DNA of 64,000 nucleotides from Paraburkholderia caledonica NBRC 102488 (GTDB taxonomy: Bacteria > Pseudomonadota > Gammaproteobacteria > Burkholderiales > Burkholderiaceae), in the NCBI RefSeq assembly GCF_000685095.1, contig NZ_BAYE01000006.1, positions 372,001 through 436,000 of the forward strand. The letters are read 5' to 3'. The notes below the pieces were generated by a model. It saw only the letters and a program-made list of their open reading frames with translations. It had not been told where the DNA came from and did no database searches. Each line of letters opens with the position of its first letter. Positions within the stretch are counted from its first letter, which is position 1. Made by a program: the position numbers and the translations under genes. Below, piece after piece: positions 32,378 to 41,078 of this stretch.

Positions 32378-33895
32378 ATGCGTTCTGCTCGTTTCTGGAC
32401 GGTGGCAGGCCTGTTTGCGCTGTGTGTGTGGAGTACGGTTTGCGCCGCAGCTGGACCGGCATCCACGGCTTCGGCTGCGTCGTCGCCGTCCGTGCCTTCC
32501 AAACCGGTGCCTGCGAGCCCGCCGCGCCGGATCGATCTGACAAACAAGCCCTGGCGCGGCGATTTCGACGCAATGCTCGAACGCCGCGTGATCCGCGTGC
32601 TCGTACCTTTTAGTCGTACGCTGTATTTCAATGACCGGGGGCGTGAACGCGGATTGAGCGCAGATTTCGTGCGCGATTTCGAACGGTACGTCAACAAGAC
32701 CTACGCCGATCGCCTCGGCAAGCGCCCGATCACCGTGTTCATGATTCCGACGACGCGCGATCGGCTGCTGCCCAGCCTCAACAGCGGCATGGGCGATATC
32801 GCCGTTGGCAACCTGACCGTCACCGACGAGCGTTTGAAACAGGCCGACTTCGTCACGGCGCGCGCTCTCAAGCCAACGCGTGAGCTGGTACTGACGGGGC
32901 CGAAGTCGCCGGAATTGTCGAAGCTCGACGATCTAAGCGGAAAAACCGTTCACGTGCGCCGCTCCAGTAGCTACTACGAAAGTCTGAGTGCACTTAACGG
33001 CCGCTTGCAGAAAGCCGGTAAGCCCCCGATGCGGCTCGCGCTGCTGCCGGATGCGCTCGAGGACGAGGATGCGATGGAGATGCTGAACGTCGGTCTGCTT
33101 CAGATCCTGGTGGTGGACGACTGGAAAGCGCGGATGTGGGCGCAGATGCTGCCGCATGTGAAGGTGCACGACAACATGTCAGTGCGTGATGGAGGCTATG
33201 TGGGTTGGGCTATTCGCAAACAGAGCCCCAAGCTCAAGGCTGTAATCAGCGATTTTTACGACAATTTCATCACGAAGCAAAGCGTCGCTGAGGTTCGCCT
33301 CAAACAGTATATGCAAGGCATCAAGCAGATCCATAACAATGCTGAGAGTGCCGAACTCAGTCGCTTCAATCAGACGGTGGCCTTATTCGCGAAGTACGGC
33401 CAGCAATACGACTTCGATCCGCTCATGCTGGCGGCGCAGGGTTTTCAGGAGTCGCAGCTCGATCAGCAGGCCAAGAGCCGCGTGGGAGCCGTCGGCATCA
33501 TGCAATTAATGCCGGCCACGGGTAAGGAACTCAATGTCGGGGACATCCGGATAGCGGAGTCGAACATTCATGCTGGCGCCAAGTATCTCGATCGACTCAT
33601 GACACGTTACTTCCAGGGCGCGCACTTCTCCGCGGTGGATCGCCCGCTGTTCGCCTTCGCGAGCTATAACGCGGGGCCTGGAAGCATCGCGAAGATGCGC
33701 AAGGAGGCCGCGGCCCGCGGCCTCAACCCGGACGTCTGGTTCAACAACGTCGAGATCGTGGTGGCAGAGAAGATCGGCATCGAGACAACCACGTACGTGC
33801 GAAACATCTACAAGTACTACGCGTCGTATCGCCTGCTCATGGAAGCGCAGGCGCAGCGAAGCCGCGCAGGGCAGCAACTGGGCCGCCAACCTTGA
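32378..33895 (+). CDS. MltF-like lytic transglycosylase with substrate-binding domain
   Basis: A 505-residue exported protein. The signal peptide ends near CAAAG (about 25) and is followed by a Ser/Pro/Ala linker. A type-3 solute-binding domain spans about 60-310 (IRVLVPFSRTLYFNDRGRER). The SLT domain lies at about 325-480: the catalytic Glu in QGFQESQLDQQAKS, then VGIMQLMPATG and FAFASYNAGPGSIAKM. This is the MltF layout: it cleaves peptidoglycan to anhydromuropeptides in the periplasm. A GTG 9 bases earlier is an alternative start. Confidence 0.9.
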   Translation: MRSARFWTVAGLFALCVWSTVCAAAGPASTASAASSPSVPSKPVPASPPRRIDLTNKPWRGDFDAMLERRVIRVLVPFSRTLYFNDRGRERGLSADFVRDFERYVNKTYADRLGKRPITVFMIPTTRDRLLPSLNSGMGDIAVGNLTVTDERLKQADFVTARALKPTRELVLTGPKSPELSKLDDLSGKTVHVRRSSSYYESLSALNGRLQKAGKPPMRLALLPDALEDEDAMEMLNVGLLQILVVDDWKARMWAQMLPHVKVHDNMSVRDGGYVGWAIRKQSPKLKAVISDFYDNFITKQSVAEVRLKQYMQGIKQIHNNAESAELSRFNQTVALFAKYGQQYDFDPLMLAAQGFQESQLDQQAKSRVGAVGIMQLMPATGKELNVGDIRIAESNIHAGAKYLDRLMTRYFQGAHFSAVDRPLFAFASYNAGPGSIAKMRKEAAARGLNPDVWFNNVEIVVAEKIGIETTTYVRNIYKYYASYRLLMEAQAQRSRAGQQLGRQP

Positions 33896-33954
33896 CGTTT
33901 GGTGAATGCCACGCGGTTTGCTTCGGGCGCGCGCGACGTGGTTGCATACGGTGA

Positions 33955-34330
33955 TTACTTCGCGACGACGCCGAGTTGCTGCAGGAATGTCAGGTTGTCT
34001 TCGAGATGCCAGTTGTCCGTGATCTTGCCTTCGCGAATGCGGTAAATGTCCGTTGCGATGAAATCGACTGTTTGGCCTTTGCCCTGAGCGCCGTTGAAGG
34101 TGCCGGTGAAGTGACCGGTGAAATGCAGATGCGTCACGACGCGATCGCCGGCCACGATCATCTGCTCGACCGACGCCTTAATGTCGGGCACGGCCGCATG
34201 GAACGCTTTGGATGCTGCGAGCGGTCCGGCGATGCCTTGCGCACGGCCCGGCGGCAATGTGCGATCCGTGAAGTTCTCCGCAAGCGCGGCGCGGGCCTGC
34301 GCTTCGTCGCCACGGGAAAGCGCGGGACAT
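33955..34330 (-). pseudogene. SnoaL-like/ester cyclase gene with N-terminal frameshift
   Basis: The minus strand encodes a SnoaL-like polyketide-cyclase fold: ENFTDRTLPPGRAQGIAG, SVEQMIVAGDRVVTHLHFTG, VDFIATDIYRIREGKITDNW and a C-terminal VVAK. A clear ribosome site (GGAGA) and ATG lie at 34330, but that ATG is in a different phase from the conserved frame, which is open only from a TAA just upstream and has no ATG before the core. A single-base change near 34315-34330 would join them. Either it is a decayed gene, or it is read from a rare start (TTG 34257), giving a 100-residue shortened protein. Confidence 0.55.
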
Positions 34331-34668
34331 GATTATTCTCCGGATGCGTAGGTGTGGTGAGAATCGGTTTTGAGTTGCTCGCTGTCACGGAGCGCTGCGA
34401 ACCGAAGGCATTCTCTATTCAGCAGGGCTTTTTTGATAATTGGTCTAGGGCTTGATTGTTTTTCAATAGAAACTGAATAATGCTTCGCCCCAGAAGGCGC
34501 AAAAAGCATAGGTATCGGCATGCATCGGCGACGCGGGTGTCTATTCTTCAGACACTATGACCAACGCGTGTCAGGTCAACTCTCAGTGGTGGCAAGCGCA
34601 TGGACCTCGCCATGAAGCAAATGCTTCCGTGAAAATCGTTTCAGCTGTTCACCTCAGGGAGGTCAGCG
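34331..34668. other. Intergenic region, AT-richer, probable promoters
   Basis: About 338 bases, notably AT-rich around 34425-34480 (TTTTTTGATAATTGG, TTGATTGTTTTTCAATAG), unlike the neighbouring coding DNA. It probably holds the promoters of the SnoaL-like gene and the NHL gene. An open frame at 34557 overlaps the NHL gene in another phase and is rejected. Confidence 0.45.
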
Positions 34669-35874
34669 ATGAAATGTTCCATTCGTGCAAGGCTTATCCA
34701 GTCTGCCTGGATCATGCTGCTCGCCGTACCTTATGCAGCATGGGCGCAATCTCAAACAATAGTCACGATCGCAGGCACTGGGGTGCAAGGGTACGCTGGC
34801 GACGGGGGGCAGGCTACATCGGCGCTCATCGCTCCAGAGGGTCTCTCTGTCGACCACCACGGCAACCTGTTTGTCGCCGAACCAGTGAATCATGTGATCC
34901 GGCGTATCGACCACGCCACGGGGATCATCACCACCTTCGCGGGCACCGGTCAAACGGCCTATAACGGCGATGGGTTGAAAGCAACAGCGACAAACCTCGG
35001 CTATCCACAAGGTGTCGCGGTCGGACCAGACGACGATGTGTATATCGCCGATTATGGGTCGACCAGCCGCATCTTGCGCGTCGATCATCACACGCTGACG
35101 ATTCACACGGTTGTCGGAGGAAGCCAACGTGGGTTCTCAGGAGACGGAGGACCGGCAAGTGCTGCGTTGATCAACGCGACGGACATCGCCTTCGATCGCG
35201 ACGGAAACCTCGTCATCAGCGATTCTGGCAACCAGCGCATTCGCCGCGTCGATCGACGCACCGGCATCATCGCGACAGTGGCGGGCGGTGGCGTAAATGG
35301 AGCAGGTCCGGCCAGCGGCCCTGCGGCAGCAGCCGGCTTCCTCTACTACATCACGACGGCGTTTAACCGGCGCAACGACATGTTCTTTGCCGACGCTGGT
35401 CTTAGCACCGTTCGCGAACTGGATAGACAGCGTCAAACATTTACGACAGTCGCGGGCGTCTATCCGGGGACGACAGGAGTAGCTTTTCAGGCGGGCTACA
35501 ATGGTGATGGACAGCCTGCCACACAGGCGCTACTTAACTATCCCTCGCATATTGCGGCCGATTGCGCAGGAACCCTAACCATCAGCGATAGCGCCAATTC
35601 CCGCGTGCGGCAGGTAGACCGGGAGACGGGAACCATTGAGACTATCGCCGGCACGGGCACGGCGGGCTACTCGGGTGACGGAGGTCTCGCCATTCAGGCT
35701 ATGATCATGCAGCCACGGGGCCTCGCGTTCGCGCGTGACGGTGCCCTGTATGTCGCCGATGGTTTTCGGATTCGCAAGATTGCCGGGCTATCGGGCCATC
35801 ATCGCTGGGATTGCCGCGACAACCGTCGCTACGGTCTTGACCGCGACGGTCGTGACGGTGACGACAACCACTGA
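34669..35874 (+). CDS. Exported NHL-repeat protein, six-bladed beta-propeller
   Basis: A 401-residue protein with a signal peptide (cleavage near AAWA-QS, residue 26) and six NHL-type repeats. Each carries a Gly-Asp-Gly loop (GYAGDGG, YNGDG, FSGDGG, YNGDG, YSGDGG; degenerate in blade four) and an IRRID/VRQVD-like strand. Six repeats close a propeller in the periplasm or outside the cell. GGGAGG precedes the ATG. The last 26 residues (from GHHRWDCRDNRR) are Arg/Asp-rich low complexity unlike the rest; another phase at that point encodes a hydrophobic Thr/Val stretch, so the 3' end may be frameshifted. Ligand unknown. Confidence 0.78.
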   Translation: MKCSIRARLIQSAWIMLLAVPYAAWAQSQTIVTIAGTGVQGYAGDGGQATSALIAPEGLSVDHHGNLFVAEPVNHVIRRIDHATGIITTFAGTGQTAYNGDGLKATATNLGYPQGVAVGPDDDVYIADYGSTSRILRVDHHTLTIHTVVGGSQRGFSGDGGPASAALINATDIAFDRDGNLVISDSGNQRIRRVDRRTGIIATVAGGGVNGAGPASGPAAAAGFLYYITTAFNRRNDMFFADAGLSTVRELDRQRQTFTTVAGVYPGTTGVAFQAGYNGDGQPATQALLNYPSHIAADCAGTLTISDSANSRVRQVDRETGTIETIAGTGTAGYSGDGGLAIQAMIMQPRGLAFARDGALYVADGFRIRKIAGLSGHHRWDCRDNRRYGLDRDGRDGDDNH

Positions 35875-36309
35875 GGAATTGTGCTGTGCGAAGGCGCATC
35901 CAGACGCGCCCTCTGGCAGGCCGATTACCGGTCGAGTTCCCGGATGAGCAGCCGCAGTATCGCTGGGGAGACCTCACCGCAGATCCGAACGGGCAACGCA
36001 TTCGAAGCCACCTCATCACGTGTACGATCAGCGTGCTAAGAGGAACACCTCTACGCACTGTACGGAGGCGCCCGACGCCAGTGCACAGTGCAAGGAACGC
36101 TGAACGCCGCAAGCTGGCGCGTGTTTGCGCTCCAGCTTGCGCCTGCGTGGGCTGCCAAACACGTCTGGCCCTTTCGCGCCTCTGACAAAGCGGTCATCTG
36201 GCTGCATACGAGATGCCCGGCGCGCGTCTTGCAAAGAGGTTGCCGCGGGGTTCGGCGCTTGTTGCCTGAGTGACGGTAGCCATGGCTTGCCCATATCCGT
36301 GTTCGTGGA
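35875..36309. other. Intergenic region with nested hairpins
   Basis: About 435 bases without a supported gene. All open frames have poor codon use and no known pattern. The main content is the pair of overlapping inverted repeats at 36106-36162, described separately. Confidence 0.5.
36106..36162. repeat. Two mutually exclusive inverted repeats
   Basis: Repeat one pairs GCCGCAAGCTGGCGC (36106-36120) with GCGCTCCAGCTTGCG (36127-36141), imperfect at two positions, with a 6-base loop. Repeat two pairs GTGTTTG (36121-36127) with CAAACAC (36156-36162), and shares base 36127 and the loop of repeat one. Both cannot form at once. It could be a convergent terminator or a regulatory RNA. Confidence 0.4.
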
Positions 36310-37182
36310 TCAGCGCAATTCGAGCCACAGCGGCTGATGATCGGACGAGCGGCTATTCTGGTCCACGCCACAATCCACGATGCGCGGCTTCAAATCCTCG
36401 GTGACAAAAACAAAATCGCACGCGAACGGTCCGTCGGACCATTGCTCGTGATCATATAGACCGACTGTCGCAGCCCGCCGGGCGCCGGGGTGCGCGCAGG
36501 TCCATGCGTCGGCGAAGGCGGGCGCGCCAGGAATCGGCTCCAGCATCCTGCAATAAGCAGAACTTTCGAAAGCGCTGTTGAAATCACCGCACACGATGGC
36601 AGTCATCGGACGTGCAGTGTCGGCGAACGGACTGTCCAATTTTTCCGCTTGCGCGGGACGGCGGGCATGGTCGCACGCTTCCTTATGCAATTCGTGCAGC
36701 CTCGTCACTTGCGCCAGCCGTTGTGCTTCGGAGTAGAACTCAAGATGAGTGCTGAAGACGCGCAGCGGGCCAATATCGGTTTCGATCACTGCTTCGAGAG
36801 CGACACGCAGCATCGACGGCTTGGCGGGGTCGGCCGGCCACGGGAGCGAATGACGCAGCACCTGCTTGACAGGCAGTCGGCTCACGATTGCATTGCCGAA
36901 ATGGCGCCGCTGTCGTGCTGCCCCGACAGGCGGAAGATCGGAACCGATCGCATCGACCACAGTCGCGCCCGGCAGCAACACGGCGAGTTCGGCGAACTGA
37001 TCGGCAGAGGGGCCGCCTGCCAATCCGCCCTGCGCCTGTCCCTCATGAAAGCCGCGCGTGACTTCCTGAAGGCACAGGATGTCGAAATCGCACAGCGCCT
37101 TTGCCTCGCGCACAATGCGGGCGAGGTCGACGCGGCCGTCTACACCGCGTCCCCACTGGATGTTCCAGTCGACGAGACGCAT
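36310..37182 (-). CDS. Endonuclease/exonuclease/phosphatase (EEP) family protein
   Basis: A 290-residue soluble EEP-fold enzyme. The first strand holds Asn in MRLVDWNIQWGRG; the metal Glu is in ILCLQEVTRGF near residue 47. The STHLEFYS motif has a catalytic His, VCGDFNSAFESS the Asp/Asn pair, and SRSSDHQPLWLEL ends with the essential Asp-His. It would hydrolyse a phosphodiester (DNA, phospholipid head group or nucleotide). AGGAGA sits 8 bases before the ATG. It is a single gene. Confidence 0.9.
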   Translation of the reverse strand: MRLVDWNIQWGRGVDGRVDLARIVREAKALCDFDILCLQEVTRGFHEGQAQGGLAGGPSADQFAELAVLLPGATVVDAIGSDLPPVGAARQRRHFGNAIVSRLPVKQVLRHSLPWPADPAKPSMLRVALEAVIETDIGPLRVFSTHLEFYSEAQRLAQVTRLHELHKEACDHARRPAQAEKLDSPFADTARPMTAIVCGDFNSAFESSAYCRMLEPIPGAPAFADAWTCAHPGARRAATVGLYDHEQWSDGPFACDFVFVTEDLKPRIVDCGVDQNSRSSDHQPLWLELR

Positions 37183-37533
37183 GACGTTCTCCTGAAGAAG
37201 CCTTGGTTCACAGTTTACCGCCGCGACGTCCGATGGATAAGCCGTGAATGCCCAGGAAACGACAACTGTTTGCCTGGTTGCGAGCGCGCCCTCCACATAC
37301 ACGTCAGGCTATTCCCGGCGACGCTGCACGTGACGCCATTCCAGCCGTCAAATCGGGCCGGCCGATGCTGACGTGCTTTCCAGACGGAGGTTTGAATGCA
37401 AGCAGAGGCGGATAGCGGCCGGCCGTCGGTCGCTGCCCGGCCAGAACTGGACGTTCGTAACCTGATCATGGCAGACCGCAACCCATACGTAACCGGCCAT
37501 TCGATATTGCCTCGCCAGTTCGCCGAAACAGCA
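37183..37533. other. Intergenic region between EEP and LysR genes
   Basis: About 351 bases. A plus-strand frame at 37396-37641 has a very good GGAGG site but weak codon use and runs antisense into the LysR 3' end; I do not call it as a gene. Otherwise I see only candidate upstream sequence for the EEP gene. Confidence 0.4.
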
Positions 37534-38466
37534 CTAGCGCGCGCCGGCGCGCTCGTGATTGCCTGTCAGTTCCACCACGAAGTCAAGAAAAGCACGGGTC
37601 TTTGCCGGCACGTGGTGCCGAGATGCGTAGTAGACGTATAACGGATACCGTTCGTCTACCCATTCGGGAAAGAGATTGATCAACCGGCCGTCGGCAATCA
37701 GGGGCTCGGCACCGAGCAGCAACATCTGCGCAATTCCCGAACCGGCGAGACATGCGTTGAGCAGGGCACCCGGATCATTGACCGTGAGTCGTCCCTGAGT
37801 GTCGACCACAATGCGTCTTCGCTTGCGATGAAATTCCCACTGAAACGGCTTGCCTGTCTCCGGGTTGCGAAACTCAAGGCATCTGTGGCCTCGACCTTCT
37901 AAGTCCTCGGGTCTTGACGGCCGTCCCCAACGGGCAACATACGAGGGCGCTGCGACAGTCACGATGCGGGTGTCGAGCAGCTTTCTCGCGATCAGGGTAG
38001 ACGCTTTGGGTTCGCCGAATCGCACGGCGAGGTCGAAGCCGTCCATGACGAGGTCGCCAAGACTGTCTCGCGCGATGAATTCGATTTCGAGTTCGGGGTG
38101 TGCGTCCATGAACGCATCGAGTTGTTGCCCGAGAATGGTCCGGTAGACGACAGGATCCAGATTGATTCTCAGCTTTCCACGCACAGCGGACGCGCCACCT
38201 GCCGCAGCGGCCGCGGCTTCCTCCAACCCGGCGAGATGGGGCATGACCTGCTCGTAAAAGCGACGGCCCTCTTCAGTCAGGGAGACGGAGCGCGTTGTCC
38301 GGCTGAAGAGCCGGATGTTCAATCTTTTTTCCAGCCGCGCAATCGCCCGACTGACGCCGGGCGGCGTCATTCCTATCACCTCCGAAGCGGCCACAAACGT
38401 TCCCGCATCCACTACGGCGGCGAACACGCTAATGCTGCCGGAAAGCTTCTCGCTACTGGATCTCAT
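37534..38466 (-). CDS. LysR-family transcriptional regulator
   Basis: A 310-residue regulator: HTH at about 12-70 (FVAASEVIGMTPPGVSRAIA, LEKRLNIRLFSRTTRSVSL) and an effector domain to about 300. It belongs to the AaeR/DsdC-like branch with short wing. It is divergent from the serine hydrolase operon, and two palindromes with TGAC half-sites lie between the starts. It is likely an activator or repressor of that operon. Confidence 0.9.
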   Translation of the reverse strand: MRSSSEKLSGSISVFAAVVDAGTFVAASEVIGMTPPGVSRAIARLEKRLNIRLFSRTTRSVSLTEEGRRFYEQVMPHLAGLEEAAAAAAGGASAVRGKLRINLDPVVYRTILGQQLDAFMDAHPELEIEFIARDSLGDLVMDGFDLAVRFGEPKASTLIARKLLDTRIVTVAAPSYVARWGRPSRPEDLEGRGHRCLEFRNPETGKPFQWEFHRKRRRIVVDTQGRLTVNDPGALLNACLAGSGIAQMLLLGAEPLIADGRLINLFPEWVDERYPLYVYYASRHHVPAKTRAFLDFVVELTGNHERAGAR

Positions 38467-38566
38467 GGTTGCTCGAGTTAATACGTGTGGCAGAGCGCGA
38501 TCGACCGCGTGAAAGCGAACGCTGCGCCGCGCAGCAGTGGACGTATCCGTTGATCATGCCAAATCG

Positions 38567-38604
38567 GTGACGCCTTGTCACTTATATGATGACATCCATG
38601 TCAT
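38567..38604. promoter_or_regulatory. Tandem TGAC palindromes, candidate LysR operator
   Basis: GTGAC-N5-GTCAC (38567-38581, which also holds a T-N11-A core) and ATGACAT-CC-ATGTCAT (38589-38604) lie 7 bases apart in the gap between the divergent LysR and serine hydrolase genes. Both are perfect and share the TGAC/GTCA half-site. Confidence 0.55.
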
Positions 38605-38753
38605 TTTGTTTCGTTTGGTGCTTGGCCAGAATACGTCTCACCGAGACATCCGCTGGACGCCTCAACGGGAACCGCTCGCGGCGCGCGTTTTTCGCCCATC
38701 ACTGAAGCACTGTAATGCCGCGATTCATTCATTCATTCGGGAAGAAACGGAAA

Positions 38754-40067
38754 ATGGCAGTTCAAACAGATCGTCGTCGTCTTCTGAAGGGTGCATCGAG
38801 CCTGCTGGCTCTTGCGACACTTGGTGGCGTCGCAAGCCGCGACGCGCGGGCAGTATCGCAGCGCGCGAGTGGCGACGCCGCGCTGGCGCATCACCCGGCC
38901 TACAGTTCGATCGATCAATGCCTGCAGAGGGCGGTGGACGACGGCACGGTTGCCGCTGTTGTCGCCATGGGCGCAACCGACCGCGGACTGGTTTACGAGG
39001 GAGCATGTGGCCGGGCGAACGCCCGCACTGGCGAGGCCATTAGTCCCGACACAGTCTTCTGGCTCCTGTCGATGACAAAGGCGATTACCGCAACCGCGTG
39101 CATGCAGCTCATCGAGCAGGGCAGACTGCGGCTGGATCAACCTGCGGGCGAAATCCTGCCGCAATTGAAGTCGCCTCAAATCCTCGACGGATTCGACGTC
39201 TCCGGGCACCCCAAGCTGCGTCCTGCGCGCAATGCGATCACGGTGCGCCATCTCCTCACGCATACCTCCGGATTTACGTACAGCATCTGGAGCGACAAGC
39301 TCAGCCGGTACGAGACGGTGACGGGCATGCCGGACATCGGCTATTCGATGAACGGTGCATTCGCGGCGCCGCTCGAGTTCGAGCCGGGCGAGCGCTGGGA
39401 GTACGGCATCAGCATGGACTGGGTCGGCAAACTGATCGAGGCCGTGACCGATCAGTCGCTGGAAGTCTACTTCCGCGAGCACATCTTCGATCCGCTGGGC
39501 ATGCGCAACACGGGCTTTCTCATCGGTAGCAAGCAGAAGCAGCGCGTCGCGACCATGCACAGGCGTCAGGCGGACGGCTCACTCGCGCCTGAGCCGTTCG
39601 AAACCAACCAGCGCCCCGAATTTTTCATGGGCGGAGGCGGACTGTTCAGCACGCCGCGCGACTACATGGCGTTCCTGCAGATGCTGTTGAACGGCGGCAC
39701 GTATCGCGGCGAACGCGTGCTACGCGCCGACACCGTCGCGACGATGTTCCGCAATCACATTGGCGATCTGCAGGTCGCGGAAATGAGGACGGCGCAGCCG
39801 TCGTGGTCGAACAGCTTCGATCAGTTTCCGGGCACCGCGCACAAGTGGGGGCTGTCGTTCGACATCAATACAGAGCAAGGACCCCACGGGCGAAGCGCTG
39901 GCAGCGTGAGCTGGGCCGGGTTGTTGAACACCTACTTCTGGGTGGATCCGGTCAAGCGGGTCGCCGGATCGCTCTTTACACAGATGCTGCCCTTCTACGA
40001 TGCGCGCGTCGTGAACCTATACGGACAGTTCGAGCAGGCGTTTTACGAGGGTTTGCGTCGCGCCTGA
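38754..40067 (+). CDS. Tat-exported serine hydrolase, beta-lactamase/EstB family
   Basis: A 437-residue class C beta-lactamase-like hydrolase. The N-terminus has a twin-arginine type signal (DRRRLLKGASSLLALATLGG) with cleavage near 32. The catalytic Ser106-x-x-Lys109 is in FWLLSMTK; the Tyr-x-Ser is in WEYGISMD near 225; the C-terminal HKWGLSFDI region replaces KTG. Likely a periplasmic esterase or lactonase rather than an antibiotic-inactivating enzyme. I used ATG 38754, which gives the export signal. It heads a hydrolase-NmrA-AKR gene set. Confidence 0.88.
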   Translation: MAVQTDRRRLLKGASSLLALATLGGVASRDARAVSQRASGDAALAHHPAYSSIDQCLQRAVDDGTVAAVVAMGATDRGLVYEGACGRANARTGEAISPDTVFWLLSMTKAITATACMQLIEQGRLRLDQPAGEILPQLKSPQILDGFDVSGHPKLRPARNAITVRHLLTHTSGFTYSIWSDKLSRYETVTGMPDIGYSMNGAFAAPLEFEPGERWEYGISMDWVGKLIEAVTDQSLEVYFREHIFDPLGMRNTGFLIGSKQKQRVATMHRRQADGSLAPEPFETNQRPEFFMGGGGLFSTPRDYMAFLQMLLNGGTYRGERVLRADTVATMFRNHIGDLQVAEMRTAQPSWSNSFDQFPGTAHKWGLSFDINTEQGPHGRSAGSVSWAGLLNTYFWVDPVKRVAGSLFTQMLPFYDARVVNLYGQFEQAFYEGLRRA

Positions 40068-40130
40068 GCGATTGACCGTCGGCAAATCGACGCTGCGTCA
40101 CCCGATATATCCACACATGGAGAACGAGCA

Positions 40131-40997
40131 ATGTATGCAATCACAGGAATCACCGGCAAGGTGGGCGGCGCACTGGCCCGCGAACTGCTGGCTACTGGTC
40201 AGCCGGTGCGCGCAGTCGTGCGCGATGCGACGCGGGCAGAGGCGTGGGCAGAGCGAGGTTGCGAGATCGCGACGGCTTTCATGGAAGACCCTTCGTCGCT
40301 CGCCGCCGCGTTCGAAGGCGCGACGGGCGTTTTCATCCTGCCGCCTTCGGAGTTCGATCCGGAGCCCGGGTTTCCTGAAGCGCGCACAGTGATTGAGGCT
40401 GTGTCCGCAGCACTCCTGAAGGCGCGGCCCGACAAGGTCGTTTGCCTCTCGACGATCGGCGCACAGGCCGATGGGGTCAACCTGCTCACTCAACGCACGC
40501 TGATGGAGCAGGCGCTGCGCGAGATGCCGATGCCCGTGACGTTCCTGCGCCCTGGCTGGTTCATGGAGAACGCCGCGTGGGATGTTGCGTCTGCAAGCGA
40601 CGATGGCGTCATTGCCAGTTACCTGCAACCGCTCGACAAGCCTGTGCCGATGGTCGCCACCGCGGACGTAGGCCGCGTTGCTGCCGAACTGCTTCAGCAG
40701 ACGTGGCGCGGTGTGCGCGTCGTCGAGCTTGAGGGTCCACGCCGGGTGAGTCCTAACGATCTCGCAGCGGCTTTCGCCGGCGTGTTGCGTCGTCAGGTAC
40801 GTGCGGAAGTTGTCGAAAGGCAGACGTGGGAAGCGCTGTTCCGCACGCAGGGCATGAGACATCCTATGCCCCGCATGCGCATGCTGGACGGCTTCAACGA
40901 AGGCTGGATCGATTTCGAAAGCAGTTCTGACGAAATCTTGCGCGGCCACGTCGAACTGGAGACCGTTCTGGGCGAGCTTGTGTCGCGTCGAACCTGA
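40131..40997 (+). CDS. NmrA-like NAD(P)-binding protein
   Basis: A 288-residue atypical short-chain dehydrogenase-fold protein. The nucleotide loop GITGKVGGALAREL starts at residue 6, followed by VRAVVRD and GVFILPP. It is similar to QorB/NmrA quinone reductase and redox sensors; no Tyr-x-x-x-Lys catalytic pair is obvious. It follows the serine hydrolase by 63 bases and precedes an AKR, suggesting a three-gene operon under the divergent LysR. Confidence 0.85.
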   Translation: MYAITGITGKVGGALARELLATGQPVRAVVRDATRAEAWAERGCEIATAFMEDPSSLAAAFEGATGVFILPPSEFDPEPGFPEARTVIEAVSAALLKARPDKVVCLSTIGAQADGVNLLTQRTLMEQALREMPMPVTFLRPGWFMENAAWDVASASDDGVIASYLQPLDKPVPMVATADVGRVAAELLQQTWRGVRVVELEGPRRVSPNDLAAAFAGVLRRQVRAEVVERQTWEALFRTQGMRHPMPRMRMLDGFNEGWIDFESSSDEILRGHVELETVLGELVSRRT

Positions 40998-41078
40998 CCA
41001 GAGCCGATGGCGCGACGAGCGGACTCCAGGTCTTACTCTACCGATGCATCAGGTTGTCGTTCAAACAAGGAATACACG

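Noticed and set aside
38754-40067. Beta-lactamase fold as an antibiotic-resistance gene
   Set aside because: Sequence matches the EstB-type esterase branch; the KTG motif is replaced by HKWG, and it sits in a metabolic operon.
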